64,000 bases of DNA from Bosea beijingensis (GCF_030758975.1 NZ_CP132359.1:4726505-4790504), one strand, 5' to 3'; positions 1 to 8,196 are shown, counted from the stretch's first letter. Notes: a model not told the origin generated them from the letters alone. Numbers and translations are program-made.

Positions 1-564
1 GGGGCCGAGATCGGCGGCGAGATACTGCACGCTCGACTCGAGAGCAGCCTTGGCGACGCCCATGACGTTGTAGTGCGGCATCCACTTCTCGGCGCCGTAA
101 TAGGTCAGCGTCAGCATGGCGCCGCCATCCGGCATCAGCTTCTCGGCGCGCTGGGTGATCGCGGTGAAGGAATAGCAGGAGATCAGCAGCGACTTGGTGA
201 AGTTCGCCTCGCTCGTCTCGACATAGCGGCCGGTCAGCTCGTCCTTGTCGGAGAAGGCGATGCAGTGGACGACGAAATCGAGCTTGCCCCAGAGCTTCTC
301 GACCTCGGCGAAGACCGCGTCGATCGTGGCGCCATCGGTGACGTCGCAATGGCCGACGACATGGCCGCCGAGCTCCTTGGCGAGCGGCTCCACGCGCTTC
401 TTCAGCGCATCGCCCTGATAGGTAAAGGCGAGTTCCGCACCCGCATCGGCCGCAGCCTTGGCGATGCCCCAGGCGATGGACCGGTTATTCGCGACGCCCA
501 TCACGAGCCCGCGCTTGCCCTTGAGGAGATTTGCGGTCGGCGAAACGGCGTTGGAATCAGGCAT
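1..564 (-). CDS. fabI: Enoyl-ACP reductase FabI (NADH), 3' end outside window
   Basis: Reduces the trans-2-enoyl-ACP double bond in the last step of each fatty-acid elongation cycle; cytoplasmic. The 188 visible residues begin MPDSNAVSPT and show the FabI-type nucleotide-binding start GVANNRSIAWGIA (about residues 23-35) rather than the GxxxGxG of ordinary SDRs. The family's catalytic spacing is intact: Tyr155, then Tyr165 and Lys172 in YNVMGVAK, matching the Tyr-x9-Tyr-x6-Lys arrangement of FabI. The gene runs off the left window edge, so about 80 C-terminal residues are missing. The chosen start is the only ATG in a sensible place ahead of the Rossmann fold. A DnaJ-family gene lies upstream on the same strand, 144 bases away, so the two may or may not be co-transcribed. 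Identification is firm; triclosan sensitivity cannot be judged from this fragment. Confidence 0.95.
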   Translation of the reverse strand, partial: MPDSNAVSPTANLLKGKRGLVMGVANNRSIAWGIAKAAADAGAELAFTYQGDALKKRVEPLAKELGGHVVGHCDVTDGATIDAVFAEVEKLWGKLDFVVHCIAFSDKDELTGRYVETSEANFTKSLLISCYSFTAITQRAEKLMPDGGAMLTLTYYGAEKWMPHYNVMGVAKAALESSVQYLAADLGP

Positions 565-651
565 GGGAGACCCGCAGATGAATGACGAGCAGGTCTCTTA
601 GAACAGTCGCAGGAAAACGGGAACCGCTTTGATGCCAGCCTCCACGGCTGA

Positions 652-671
652 ATCGCGCATGAGCGCGCGAT
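652..671. other. Inverted repeat between DnaJ-like gene and fabI
   Basis: ATCGCGC and GCGCGAT, seven bases each and perfectly complementary, separated by six bases. It lies downstream of the DnaJ-like gene on the minus strand and upstream of fabI. No T-tract follows in either direction, so a classical intrinsic terminator is not supported; a processing hairpin or protein site is possible. Confidence 0.3.
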
Positions 672-708
672 CCAACCCGGCTTTCGGCCGAACCGGCATC
701 TCGCCGGC

Positions 709-1644
709 TCAGTTCGCCTCGTCCCGCGCCTTCATCAGCGCGGTGAGTTCGGCATCGCTCGCAGGCATCTCGATATCGATGGCGACGAAGAGATCGCCGA
801 CAGCGCCCTTCTCGCCCTTGAGACCCTTGCCGCGCAGGCGGAACTGCCGGGCCGTGCCGGTCAGCGGCGGGATGTTCATCTCGACTGCGCCGGTCAGCGT
901 CGGCACATGCAGCGGCCCGCCGAGCACCGCCTTGGCCAGCGGCACCGCGACGCGGGTGCGCAGATCGTTGCCATCGACGGCGAAGCGGGAATCCGGCTTC
1001 ACCTTGATGGTCATCATCACGTCGCCGACCTCGCCGGAGAACGGATCGGTCTGGCCGAGCCCGCGCAGGCGCATGACCTTGCCGTCGCTCACCCCCTCGG
1101 GAATGGTGATCTCGACCTCGCGCCCGCCCGGCAGCTTGACCCGGCGCGTGCCACCGGTCGTGGCCTGCGCCAAAGTCACCTCGAGCGTAAAACTCTGCTC
1201 CGGCGGCTTCTGCGGCTCGGGCTTGCCACGAGCGCGCCGGGAGCCCTCGCCGAAGAGCGAGGAGAAGATGTCGGAGGCGTCGAAGCCGGCATCGCCGCCC
1301 CCCGCGCCCGGGCCACCGCGACCGCCAAAGGGATGGCCGCCGCCCTGGCCGAAATTGAACTCGAAGCCCCCGCTGCGCCCGCCCCGGCCGGCACCCATGC
1401 CCTCGAAGCCCTGGAAGCGCGGCTTGCCCTCGGCATCGATCTCGCCGCGGTCGAACTGCTTGCGCCTGGTCTCGTCGCCGACGATTTCATAGGCGGCATT
1501 GAGCTCGGAGAACTTGTCCTGCGCCTTGGGGTCGTCCCGGTTGCGGTCCGGGTGCAGCTCCTTGGCGCGCTTGCGGAAAGCCTTCTTCAGCTCCGCATCG
1601 CTCGCGCCGCGGGCGACGCCCAGAACCTGATAGGGATCGCGCAT
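709..1644 (-). CDS. DnaJ-family (CbpA-like) co-chaperone
   Basis: Hsp40-type co-chaperone that would stimulate DnaK ATPase through its J domain. The 311-residue protein starts MRDPYQVLGV; the HPD motif is at residues 31-33, a Gly/Phe-rich linker follows (about 70-125, with GGRSGGFEF and GGHPFGG-type runs), and the rest is the two-lobed DnaJ C-terminal substrate domain with GGREVEITIPEGV and LRGKGLKG motifs. The CxxCxGxG zinc finger of true DnaJ is absent, so this is a type II, CbpA-like protein. An in-frame upstream ATG at 1722 exists, but it would translate through a palindromic repeat; the start at 1644 puts the J domain at the very N-terminus as usual. The palindrome lies just upstream and is probably in the 5' leader. 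Confidence 0.9.
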   Translation of the reverse strand: MRDPYQVLGVARGASDAELKKAFRKRAKELHPDRNRDDPKAQDKFSELNAAYEIVGDETRRKQFDRGEIDAEGKPRFQGFEGMGAGRGGRSGGFEFNFGQGGGHPFGGRGGPGAGGGDAGFDASDIFSSLFGEGSRRARGKPEPQKPPEQSFTLEVTLAQATTGGTRRVKLPGGREVEITIPEGVSDGKVMRLRGLGQTDPFSGEVGDVMMTIKVKPDSRFAVDGNDLRTRVAVPLAKAVLGGPLHVPTLTGAVEMNIPPLTGTARQFRLRGKGLKGEKGAVGDLFVAIDIEMPASDAELTALMKARDEAN

Positions 1645-1668
1645 CCAAAACCTCGTTTCCACGCCATA

Positions 1669-1714
1669 GCATCGGACCGAAAAGTGGATACCACTTTTCG
1701 GAAAAATCCGACGC
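1669..1714. repeat. Nested palindromic repeat, family 1, copy A
   Basis: Inner arms CCGAAAAGTGG (1677-1687) and CCACTTTTCGG (1691-1701) are perfect 11-base complements around a 3-base loop. Outer arms GCATCGGA (1669-1676) and TCCGACGC (1707-1714) pair with one mismatch. A second copy with the same inner and outer arms is at 47160-47205. It sits directly upstream of the DnaJ-like gene, downstream of an AT-rich stretch that could be that gene's -10 region, so it is likely transcribed as a leader hairpin. Confidence 0.85.
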
Positions 1715-1728
1715 GATAACAAATATAT

Positions 1729-1768
1729 AGATCACCGTTGTCGCGTCCGTGCGGACGCGCGGCGATCT
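1729..1768. other. Extended hairpin upstream of DnaJ-like gene
   Basis: CGCGTCCG (1742-1749) and CGGACGCG (1752-1759) are perfect complements around a 2-base loop; outer arms AGATCACCG and CGGCGATCT (1729-1737 and 1760-1768) pair with one mismatch. No T-tract is present. It could end transcription from the upstream lipoprotein gene or be a protein site in the DnaJ-like promoter. Confidence 0.5.
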
Positions 1769-1901
1769 AGGTCAGACGGCCGGCGCCAATGCCGCCAGCC
1801 GTCCGCTTCACCTCATGTGGGGACGGTGTGGCGCATGCGCAACACCTGATCGAGGCCGTTTTGCACCCGGCGCGACGAGGACGCAAGCGGCGTGAAAAAC
1901 C

Positions 1902-2372
1902 TCAGCTCAGGCCCTTCCAGGGGCCCATATCCTTGACGGCCCATTCGCCGCCGGAGGGGCGGCAGGCCGTGCCCTGCAGCTTGACCGGCCGGGCCTGCGT
2001 CTGAACGCTGGCGATGAAGGCGCGGCAGATCTCGTCGGAGCGCAGGAACGGGCCGCCCACGGGTATGAAGGAGCCCTTGATTCCGCTCTGGGGATTGTCC
2101 CAGGAAACGGCGGCTCCGTTGCCTTGCGGATCGAGCGCCACGCCCATCGCGCCATCGGCACGGCGCATGTCTTCCGGTCCCAGATCCGCCGCCAGGCTGG
2201 CGAGCGGGCCGGCGTGGTCTGCGCCGCGGGCCGGGAGGACCGAAGAGGTCGTCATTGCCGCGGTTGCGACGATCTCGTCCTCGCTCTTGCTCGACAGCCC
2301 GAGAATCGGGAAGGAGACGGAACAGCCGGCGCTCAGCAGCCCCAACAGCATGGCGGCAGCCAGCGGGCGCAT
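1902..2372 (-). CDS. Small surface lipoprotein, RT0821/Lpp0805-like
   Basis: A 156-residue predicted lipoprotein. From the start at 2372 it reads MRPLAAAMLLGLLSAGC, a short signal peptide ending in a clear lipobox (LSAG-C) with the lipidated cysteine at residue 17. The mature part holds VSWDNPQSGIKGSFIP and a C-terminal CRPSGGEWAVKDM segment, which resemble the RT0821/Lpp0805 surface protein family (17-kDa-antigen-like). No enzymatic residues are recognisable. An upstream in-frame ATG at 2450 would place 26 residues before the signal peptide and is unlikely. It is divergent from pdxH with about 125 bases of shared promoter region. Family call is by motif memory; function unknown. Confidence 0.75.
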   Translation of the reverse strand: MRPLAAAMLLGLLSAGCSVSFPILGLSSKSEDEIVATAAMTTSSVLPARGADHAGPLASLAADLGPEDMRRADGAMGVALDPQGNGAAVSWDNPQSGIKGSFIPVGGPFLRSDEICRAFIASVQTQARPVKLQGTACRPSGGEWAVKDMGPWKGLS

Positions 2373-2496
2373 GGGGGCTGCGCAACGGTTGAGGCTTTGG
2401 AACGCCCCCGCCCCTGCCCTATATAGACCAGCCGATTGAACCCGGATCACTTCTGCGCTCGCCCAACGCCCATTTTCACTGACCGAGGATTAGAAC

Positions 2497-3111
2497 GTGC
2501 AACCGTTAACGAGCGGTGACTTCACCGAGGAAAACGAGCCTTTCGCCTTGTTCCAGAAGTGGTTGGACGAGGCCACGAAATCGGAGCCGAACGATCCGAC
2601 CGGCATGGCGCTCTCGACCGTGGACGCCGAAGGCATGCCGAACAGCCGCATGGTGCTGCTCAAGGGTCACGGACCGGATGGATTCGTTTTCTACACCAAC
2701 ACCGAAAGCCAGAAGGGGCAGGAGCTTATCGGCCAGCCCAAGGCCGCCGCGCTGTTCCACTGGAAGAGCCTGCGCCGGCAGATCCGCATCCGCGGCACAG
2801 TGACCCAGGTCACCGACGCCGAGTCAGATGCCTATTTCCAGTCCCGCCCGCGTGACAGCCGCATCGGTGCCTGGGCCTCGCAGCAGTCGCGCCCGCTGGA
2901 AAGCCGCTTCGCGCTGGAGAAGGCCGTCGCGAGCTACACGCTGAAATTCGGCATCGGCGAGATTCCGCGCCCGGCCTACTGGCGCGGGTTTCGCATCACC
3001 CCGACCTATATCGAGTTCTGGCGCGACGGCGCCTTCCGTCTGCATGACCGCATCATCTTCCGTCGCGAGGCGTCCGACGCGCCCTGGACGAAGACGCGCT
3101 TCTACCCCTGA
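2497..3111 (+). CDS. pdxH: Pyridoxamine/pyridoxine 5'-phosphate oxidase
   Basis: FMN-dependent oxidase making pyridoxal 5'-phosphate from PNP or PMP, the last step of vitamin B6 cofactor synthesis and salvage. The 204-residue protein has the family's SRMVLLKG and [15 protein letters not shown]/phosphate-binding segments, RQIRIRGTV, the [16 protein letters not shown] block (about 129-145), and the C-terminal [10 protein letters not shown]...RFYP ending with conserved RLH. The start codon is GTG at 2497; no ATG lies close enough upstream in frame, and the reading frame before it is not family-like. Length is normal for the family. The SDR gene follows 13 bases downstream on the same strand, suggesting co-transcription. 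Confidence 0.96.
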   Translation: MQPLTSGDFTEENEPFALFQKWLDEATKSEPNDPTGMALSTVDAEGMPNSRMVLLKGHGPDGFVFYTNTESQKGQELIGQPKAAALFHWKSLRRQIRIRGTVTQVTDAESDAYFQSRPRDSRIGAWASQQSRPLESRFALEKAVASYTLKFGIGEIPRPAYWRGFRITPTYIEFWRDGAFRLHDRIIFRREASDAPWTKTRFYP

Positions 3112-3124
3112 GGAAATCAGCCCC

Positions 3125-3901
3125 ATGGCGATGCCGAAGTTCGATTTTCCGAAGACCGAACCGGGCAAGCGCCCGGTCATGCTGTTGACCGGCGCGAGCC
3201 GCGGCATCGGGCACGCCACGGTGATGCAGTTCGCCATGGCGGGCTGGCGCATCCTGTCCTGCTCGCGCCAGGCCTTCTCCGACAAGTGCCCCTGGCCGTC
3301 GGGCGCCGACGACCATGTCCAGATCGACCTCGGCGACCCCGAAGACACGATGCGCGGCATTGCCGAGATCAAGAAGCGGCTCGCGGTCGAGGGTGGCAAG
3401 CTCAACGCGCTGGTCAACAATGCCGGCATCTCGCCGAAGGGGCGCAATGGCGAACGTCTCGGCGCCGCCACCACCTCGTTCAACGACTGGCACAAGGTCT
3501 TCCAGGTCAATTTCTTCGCGCCGATCATGCTGGCGCGCGGCCTGCTCGACGAGCTGACCGCCGCCAAGGGCGCGATCGTCAACGTCTCCTCGATCGCGGG
3601 CTCGCGCGTCCATCCCTTCGCCGGGGCGGCCTATGCGACCTCGAAGGCGGCGCTCGCCAGCCTGACCCGCGAGATGGCCGCCGATTTCGGCCCGCTCGGC
3701 GTGCGCGTCAACGCGATCTCGCCCGGCGAGATCGACACCTCGATCCTGTCGCCGGGTACCGAGAAGATCGTCGCGACCCTGCCGATGCAGCGCCTCGGCA
3801 GGCCCGACGAGGTCGCCAAGGCGATCTATTTCCTCTGCACGGACGCCTCAAGCTACGTCACCGGCTCGGAGCTCCACATCAATGGCGGGCAGCACGTCTG
3901 A
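3125..3901 (+). CDS. SDR-family oxidoreductase
   Basis: Short-chain dehydrogenase/reductase of 258 residues; probably NAD(P)-dependent, substrate unknown. The cofactor motif TGASRGIG is at residues 22-29, NNAG follows in the LNALVNNAGIS segment, the catalytic serine is in NVSSIAGS, and Tyr170-x3-Lys174 forms YATSK. The C-terminal VTGSELHINGGQHV is typical of the FabG-like classical SDRs. ATG at 3125 is chosen because of the AGGAAA stretch just upstream; ATG at 3131 is the alternative. It lies between pdxH and a Nudix gene in what looks like a loose operon. Annotation as 3-oxoacyl-ACP reductase would be over-precise. Confidence 0.9.
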   Translation: MAMPKFDFPKTEPGKRPVMLLTGASRGIGHATVMQFAMAGWRILSCSRQAFSDKCPWPSGADDHVQIDLGDPEDTMRGIAEIKKRLAVEGGKLNALVNNAGISPKGRNGERLGAATTSFNDWHKVFQVNFFAPIMLARGLLDELTAAKGAIVNVSSIAGSRVHPFAGAAYATSKAALASLTREMAADFGPLGVRVNAISPGEIDTSILSPGTEKIVATLPMQRLGRPDEVAKAIYFLCTDASSYVTGSELHINGGQHV

Positions 3902-3917
3902 TGCGTGAGTTCCTGGC

Positions 3918-4400
3918 ATGAGCGACGACAGCGGCCAGGTCATCCGCTTCCCCACGCCCGGCCGGGCCGCGGCGCGGCCGGTGCTGGCGGCGTCCATCGC
4001 CGTGTTCCGCGATGGCAAGGTGCTGCTGGCGACGCGGACCAAGCCCCCGGCCGACCAGCTCTGGTCGCTGCCGGGCGGCAAGGTCGAGGCCGGCGAAACG
4101 CTCGAGGAAGCGGCCCTGCGCGAGCTGGAGGAAGAGGTCGGCGTCAGCGCCCGCATCCTCGGCTTCAACCGCCATGTCGAGATCTTCGGGCGCGATTCGA
4201 AGGGCGCGGTGACCCATCATTTCGTCGTCGCCTCCTTCATCGGCGAGTGGCTTTCCGGCGAGCCCCGGACGGGGCCGGAGGCAGGGGCGGTGATGTGGGC
4301 CGACCCGCTCAAGCTCGGTGGCCTCGCAACCACGCGCGAACTTGGCGACGTGCTGCGCCGCGCGCACCAGCTCTTCAGTGCCGACTTGTCGGCATCATGA
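3918..4400 (+). CDS. Nudix hydrolase
   Basis: Hydrolase for nucleoside diphosphates linked to another moiety; 160 residues. The full Nudix box G-x5-E-x7-RE-x2-EE-x-G is present at residues 54-76 (GGKVEAGETLEEAALRELEE), preceded by LWSLP as in MutT/ADP-ribose pyrophosphatase-type enzymes. The stop codon overlaps the start of the next gene in an ATGA arrangement, so the two are probably translationally coupled. Substrate cannot be told from sequence; the family spans house-cleaning 8-oxo-dGTP and ADP-ribose hydrolases. Confidence 0.92.
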   Translation: MSDDSGQVIRFPTPGRAAARPVLAASIAVFRDGKVLLATRTKPPADQLWSLPGGKVEAGETLEEAALRELEEEVGVSARILGFNRHVEIFGRDSKGAVTHHFVVASFIGEWLSGEPRTGPEAGAVMWADPLKLGGLATTRELGDVLRRAHQLFSADLSAS

Positions 4401-4843
4401 TTCCCCGGCTTCGCCATCCGGCGCTGCTGGCCGCCCTGCTCCTGCTGCCGATTACGGCGGAGGCGCAGCAGCGACCCCAACAGCCGGTCGCGAAGCCTCC
4501 TGCGACCAAGCCCATCGAACAACAGCCGGCTGAACCGGCCGCCCCGCCCTACGAGCCGCAGCTCCTGCAGCTCTCCGAGATCATGGGCTCGCTCGCCTAT
4601 CTCAGGACGCTTTGCGGCGGCCGGGAGGCGCAGGACTGGCGGGCGCGCATGGCCGCCCTGATCGAGGCCGAGGGCCGGACGCCACAGCGCCGGGATCGGT
4701 TAGCCGCAGCGTTCAATCGCGGCTTCAAGGCCTATTCCCTGACCCATCGCTCCTGTACCGAGGCCAGCCAGGAGGCCTCCTCGCGACTGGCGGCCGAGGG
4801 CGAGGTGCTGTCGCGGGCGCTCGCCGGGCGCTATGGCGGATAG
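4397..4843 (+). CDS. Exported TIGR02301-family protein
   Basis: A 148-residue protein with an N-terminal signal peptide (RHPALLAALLLLPITAEAQ, probable cleavage after AEA), a proline/glutamine-rich linker, and a helical C-terminal domain containing LSEIMGSLAYLRTLC (about 55-70) and FNRGFKAYSLTHRSC. The two cysteines could form a periplasmic disulfide. This pattern matches an alphaproteobacterial family annotated as TIGR02301, of unknown function. The start overlaps the Nudix stop by ATGA. The stop codon overlaps a 16-base perfect palindrome. Confidence 0.85.
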   Translation: MIPRLRHPALLAALLLLPITAEAQQRPQQPVAKPPATKPIEQQPAEPAAPPYEPQLLQLSEIMGSLAYLRTLCGGREAQDWRARMAALIEAEGRTPQRRDRLAAAFNRGFKAYSLTHRSCTEASQEASSRLAAEGEVLSRALAGRYGG

Positions 4844-4858
4844 GCAACAGCTGTTGCC
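4843..4858. promoter_or_regulatory. 16-base perfect palindrome at gene end
   Basis: GGCAACAG directly followed by CTGTTGCC, with no spacer. It begins at the last base of the TIGR02301-family stop codon. A site for a dimeric regulator acting on the downstream small gene is possible; it could also be part of a terminator, though the following bases are not a clean T-run. Confidence 0.4.
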
Positions 4859-4918
4859 GTAGCGCTTCTTCCACCGGATTTTCCCGGTCGCGTTAACCTT
4901 TCTTAAAGGCCACGGTAG

Positions 4919-4959
4919 CGTGCCGCTCTGGCACGGCCTATGTCTTGGGCATCGCCCAA
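4919..4959. other. Two tandem dyads in the leader of the 5026 gene
   Basis: CGTGCC/GGCACG (4919-4924 and 4930-4935, 5-base loop) and TTGGGC/GCCCAA (4945-4950 and 4954-4959, 3-base loop). Both are perfect six-base arms within 110 bases of the next start codon, so they could fold in a 5' leader or belong to a small RNA. Confidence 0.35.
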
Positions 4960-5025
4960 CCGTCGCGATCCGGAGCAAAAGCGCCGCGATTCGCGTCAGA
5001 CAGAAGGCTCAAGAGTCCCGTTTCG

Positions 5026-5298
5026 ATGCCGATCCAGCCAGACGACACGATGCTCGACCCGAATCTCGCCGAAGACGACCACGGCGACGTCCGCCGCGTG
5101 GCCTATGGCTATGTCGAGGACGCGTTCAACGAGGCGCAGCAGGACGGGCTCGATCCCGACGCCATGGCCCATGCCGCCCTGTTCGCGGCCCTGCGCACGC
5201 TGGTCGAGACCTATGGCGAGGACGCGACCGCGACATTCGCCGAAACGCTGGCCGACAAGGTCCGCTGCGGCGCCTTCACCTGCGGCACGCGCCACTGA
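5026..5298 (+). CDS. Small conserved protein, function unknown
   Basis: A 90-residue acidic, helical protein beginning MPIQPDDTMLDPNLAEDD, with no signal peptide or membrane segment. Recognisable stretches are VAYGYVEDAFNEAQQDGLD and ALRTLVETYGEDATATFAE; two cysteines sit near the C-terminus (RCGAFTCGT). I do not recognise a named domain. ATG at 5026 is favoured because the region upstream is rich in hairpins and not protein-like; Met at 5050 is an alternative. It converges with the Gfo/Idh gene, the stop codons being about 10 bases apart. Confidence 0.7.
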   Translation: MPIQPDDTMLDPNLAEDDHGDVRRVAYGYVEDAFNEAQQDGLDPDAMAHAALFAALRTLVETYGEDATATFAETLADKVRCGAFTCGTRH

Positions 5299-5307
5299 GC
5301 AGGTTGG

Positions 5308-6354
5308 TCAGGGCGCTCTGGCCGGCTGTGCCCGCACCGCTTCGATGATCCGCAAGACGGCCGCGCTTTCGCCGAGCGGCATCTCCGCGCAAGCGCTTTT
5401 CCCCACACGAACCGTCGCCATCACCGCCTCGGCCTGGAACCGAAGGCCGTTGCCGGGAAAGGCGACTTTTTCGCTGATCCGGCCTGACTGGGGAAGACGG
5501 TCGAGCAGGCGCGCCATCCCGCCTGTTCCACGCTCGTAAGCCGCGGCTGCACGGCCGGCATCGGCATGCCAGCTCAATCGCTGGGCCTTCAGGAACGGTG
5601 CCTCGAAGATGAGCCCACCGCGCTCGCCCTGGACCAGGAACCGGTTCGTCCCGTTCCGGTCGAAGCCGCAGGACAGTTCTGCGGTTGCCGCCGGATAATC
5701 CAGCCGGAAGCTGCTGCGCCGGTCGATGCCGGTTCCAGCGGCGAGCCAGCTCCCGCTCACGGCCTGCGGCTCGCCCAGCAGATGCAGGGCCAGCGACAGC
5801 GGATAGACGCCGAGATCAAAGGCTGCACCACCGCCAAGAGCGGGATCGAAGAAGCGGCTGCCCGGCTCTTCGGGATGGAGATAGGAGAGATCGGCGCGGA
5901 TGCGCCGGACCTTGCCGATGCGACCCGCGGCGATCTGCTCGCGCGCCCGGCGAACCGCCGGCAGGAAGCGGCTCCACAGAGCCTCCATCGCGAAGACGCC
6001 GCGCTCATCTGCCGCCTGCGCGATCGCCTCGACATCGGCGCTCGCCAGCGCGATCGGCTTCTCGATCAGGACAGGCTTGCCGGCCGCGATGGCCATCAGC
6101 GCCTGCGCGGCGTGGAGATGGTTGGGCGTCGCGATATAGACCGCTTCGATCGCGGGATCGGCGAGGAAGGCGGCTTCGTCGTCATAGGCTTTCACCTCGC
6201 CGAAGCGCGCCGCAAAGCTCTGCGCCTTCTCGAGGGAACGCGAATGCACGGCGACGATGCGGGCCTGCGGCAAGAGGCCGAGATCGGCAGCGAAGAGCCC
6301 GGCAATGGCGCCGGTGCCCATGATCCCCCAGCCGAATGGCTTGTCCTGAGCCAA
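5308..6354 (-). CDS. Gfo/Idh/MocA-family oxidoreductase
   Basis: NAD(P)-dependent oxidoreductase of 348 residues. The N-terminal Rossmann fold starts with WGIMGTGAIAGLFAADL (GxGxxA-type motif, about residues 9-25), then VYIATPNHLHAAQALMA and the family signature EKPIAL, followed by a sugar-dehydrogenase-like C-terminal domain with LGVYPLSLALHLLGEP. The sequence is closest in feel to dimeric dihydrodiol dehydrogenase-like members. Substrate is unknown; a small cyclic polyol or sugar is usual in the family. It lies about 60 bases downstream of the gamma-glutamyltransferase-like gene on the same strand. Confidence 0.9.
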   Translation of the reverse strand: MAQDKPFGWGIMGTGAIAGLFAADLGLLPQARIVAVHSRSLEKAQSFAARFGEVKAYDDEAAFLADPAIEAVYIATPNHLHAAQALMAIAAGKPVLIEKPIALASADVEAIAQAADERGVFAMEALWSRFLPAVRRAREQIAAGRIGKVRRIRADLSYLHPEEPGSRFFDPALGGGAAFDLGVYPLSLALHLLGEPQAVSGSWLAAGTGIDRRSSFRLDYPAATAELSCGFDRNGTNRFLVQGERGGLIFEAPFLKAQRLSWHADAGRAAAAYERGTGGMARLLDRLPQSGRISEKVAFPGNGLRFQAEAVMATVRVGKSACAEMPLGESAAVLRIIEAVRAQPARAP

Positions 6355-6411
6355 AGCGCCCCTCCCTCGCTGGCGACGAGCGATAGCGGAGGGGCGTTAA
6401 GGCCGGGTTCC

Positions 6412-8007
6412 TCAGACGGCAAGCGCGAAACCGTCCTTGCGATGGTCGGAGGCGCCGAACATCGCGCCGCGCTTGTGATCGACCCAGATCGCCTGGCAGC
6501 CACCGAGCGGCTCCTCGGACCAGACGACATCGTGACCACGCGCCTTGAGATCGGCGGCGATGCTGGCGGGGATCGTCGTCTCCAGCGAAAGCTTGCCGTC
6601 ATAGGCGAAGCTGCGCGGCGCATCCGAAGCCTGCTGCGGATCGAAGCCGCGGTCGAGGATGCCGGAGAGGAAATGGGCGTGGCCGGTCGACTGGTACTGG
6701 CCGCCCATCACACCGAACGGCATGATCGGCTTGCCGTCCTTGGCCAGCATGCCGGGGATGATCGTGTGGAAAGGGCGCTTGCGCGGGGCGATCGCATTGG
6801 GATGGCCCTCGATCAGGCGGAAGCCCGAGCCGCGGTTCTGCAGCATGACGCCGGCCTTGGCCGCATAGATGCCGCTGCCGAAGGCGGAGAACAGCGAGTT
6901 GATGAAGGAGACCATGTTGCCCTGGCCGTCGACGACGCAGAGATAGATCGTGTCCTTGTGCAGCGGCATGTCGAAGACTTCGGGTGCCGCAGCCTTCTCC
7001 AGGCTGATCTCCCGGCGGATGCGGCCGACGAACTGGTCCGACAGGAAGGCCTCGGTGTCGAAGGGGCTGACGGCCGGATCGGCGACCAACGCGTCGCGCT
7101 GACGATAGGCCGCCTTGCTGGCTTCGGCGAGGAGATGAATGCGGTCGGCCTCGCTGAGCTTCTCGTCCTTCATGTCGAAGCCTTCGAGGATGCGCGCGAT
7201 CAGCAGCGCGGCGATGCCCTGGCCGTTCGGCGGGCATTCCCACAGGCGGTGGCCGCGATAATCGGCGCCGATCGGGTCGACATAATCAGGCTTCGAGGCG
7301 GCGAAGTCCTCGAGGCTGATCAGGCTGCCGGCGGCGTTGAGCACGGAGACCATATCCTGCGCGAGCTCGCCCTCGTAGAAGGCCGAGCGGCCCTCGCGGG
7401 CGATGCGGCGCAGCATGTTGCCGAGCGCGGGGTGGACCATCTTGTCGCCGACGGCCGGGGGATTGCCGCCCGGCAGGTAGACGGCGTTGCCGAGGCCGTG
7501 CTTCTCGATGCGGCCCCGCGCCTTGGCCCAGTCGAACGCGACGCGCGGCGTGACGACGAAGCCTTCCTCGGCGGCGCGGATCGCGGCTGAGAAGATCTCG
7601 TCGAGGCTCTTGCTGCCATGATCGGCGACGAGGCGGCACCAGGCGTCGATCGCGCCGGGCACGGTGACGGCGTGGGGCGAATCCGCCGCGATCGCGGTCA
7701 TGCCCTGGCCGAGGAACCAGCCGAGCTCGGCCTTGGCGGCCGAACGGCCTGAGCCGTTGATCGCGACCATCTTGCCATTGGCCGGGGCATAGATCGCGAA
7801 GCAGTCGCCGCCGATGCCGGTCATGTGCGGATCAACGACGGCCTGAACGGCAACCGCCGCAATCGCGGCGTCGATGGCATTACCGCCATTGCGCAGGATT
7901 TCGACCGCTGCCAGCGTCGCGGCCGGGTGCGAGGTCGCGGCCATGCCGCGATCGCCGACCGCAACCGGCCTGCCCGGGATCATGAAGTCGCGATTGCCCC
8001 AGCTCAT
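6412..8007 (-). CDS. Gamma-glutamyltransferase-family enzyme (cytosolic type)
   Basis: Ntn-hydrolase of the gamma-glutamyltranspeptidase family, 531 residues, made as a proenzyme that normally cleaves itself before a catalytic threonine. Family blocks are clear: [18 protein letters not shown] (about 37-54), [29 protein letters not shown], and [11 protein letters not shown]. The candidate nucleophile is Thr353 in [13 protein letters not shown]; the second threonine of the usual TTH motif is Ile here, as in the YwrD-like subgroup. No signal peptide is present ([14 protein letters not shown]), so it is likely cytosolic, unlike E. coli Ggt. The start at 8007 is chosen because the longer open frame only reads antisense through ilvA. 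Natural substrate unknown. Confidence 0.9.
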   Translation of the reverse strand: MSWGNRDFMIPGRPVAVGDRGMAATSHPAATLAAVEILRNGGNAIDAAIAAVAVQAVVDPHMTGIGGDCFAIYAPANGKMVAINGSGRSAAKAELGWFLGQGMTAIAADSPHAVTVPGAIDAWCRLVADHGSKSLDEIFSAAIRAAEEGFVVTPRVAFDWAKARGRIEKHGLGNAVYLPGGNPPAVGDKMVHPALGNMLRRIAREGRSAFYEGELAQDMVSVLNAAGSLISLEDFAASKPDYVDPIGADYRGHRLWECPPNGQGIAALLIARILEGFDMKDEKLSEADRIHLLAEASKAAYRQRDALVADPAVSPFDTEAFLSDQFVGRIRREISLEKAAAPEVFDMPLHKDTIYLCVVDGQGNMVSFINSLFSAFGSGIYAAKAGVMLQNRGSGFRLIEGHPNAIAPRKRPFHTIIPGMLAKDGKPIMPFGVMGGQYQSTGHAHFLSGILDRGFDPQQASDAPRSFAYDGKLSLETTIPASIAADLKARGHDVVWSEEPLGGCQAIWVDHKRGAMFGASDHRKDGFALAV

Positions 8008-8196
8008 GCTCGTCTCCACCTCTGCGGCGCCGTCGCTGCGCGGCACCTTGTTCCCCCAACGCTTTGGCGCGCCGGCCGGGGGCTTGGCAATCCCGCCCGG
8101 CGCATGGCCGATACCAACCGCCCCTCGCCGCACGCAACGATCGCGATTGACATAGCCGCACATCGGACTATCGCCGCCTCTAAGGACGGGCCGGCC

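Noticed and set aside
652..671. Terminator between the DnaJ-like gene and fabI
   Set aside because: Good stem but no T-tract on either strand; kept only as an unassigned dyad.
4893..4906. CtrA-like site TTAA-N6-TTAA
   Set aside because: The consensus needs seven bases between the half-sites; here there are six.
5566..7590. 674-codon open frame on the plus strand
   Set aside because: Antisense to the Gfo/Idh and gamma-glutamyltransferase-like genes; low-complexity, arginine/alanine-rich, a GC-bias artefact.
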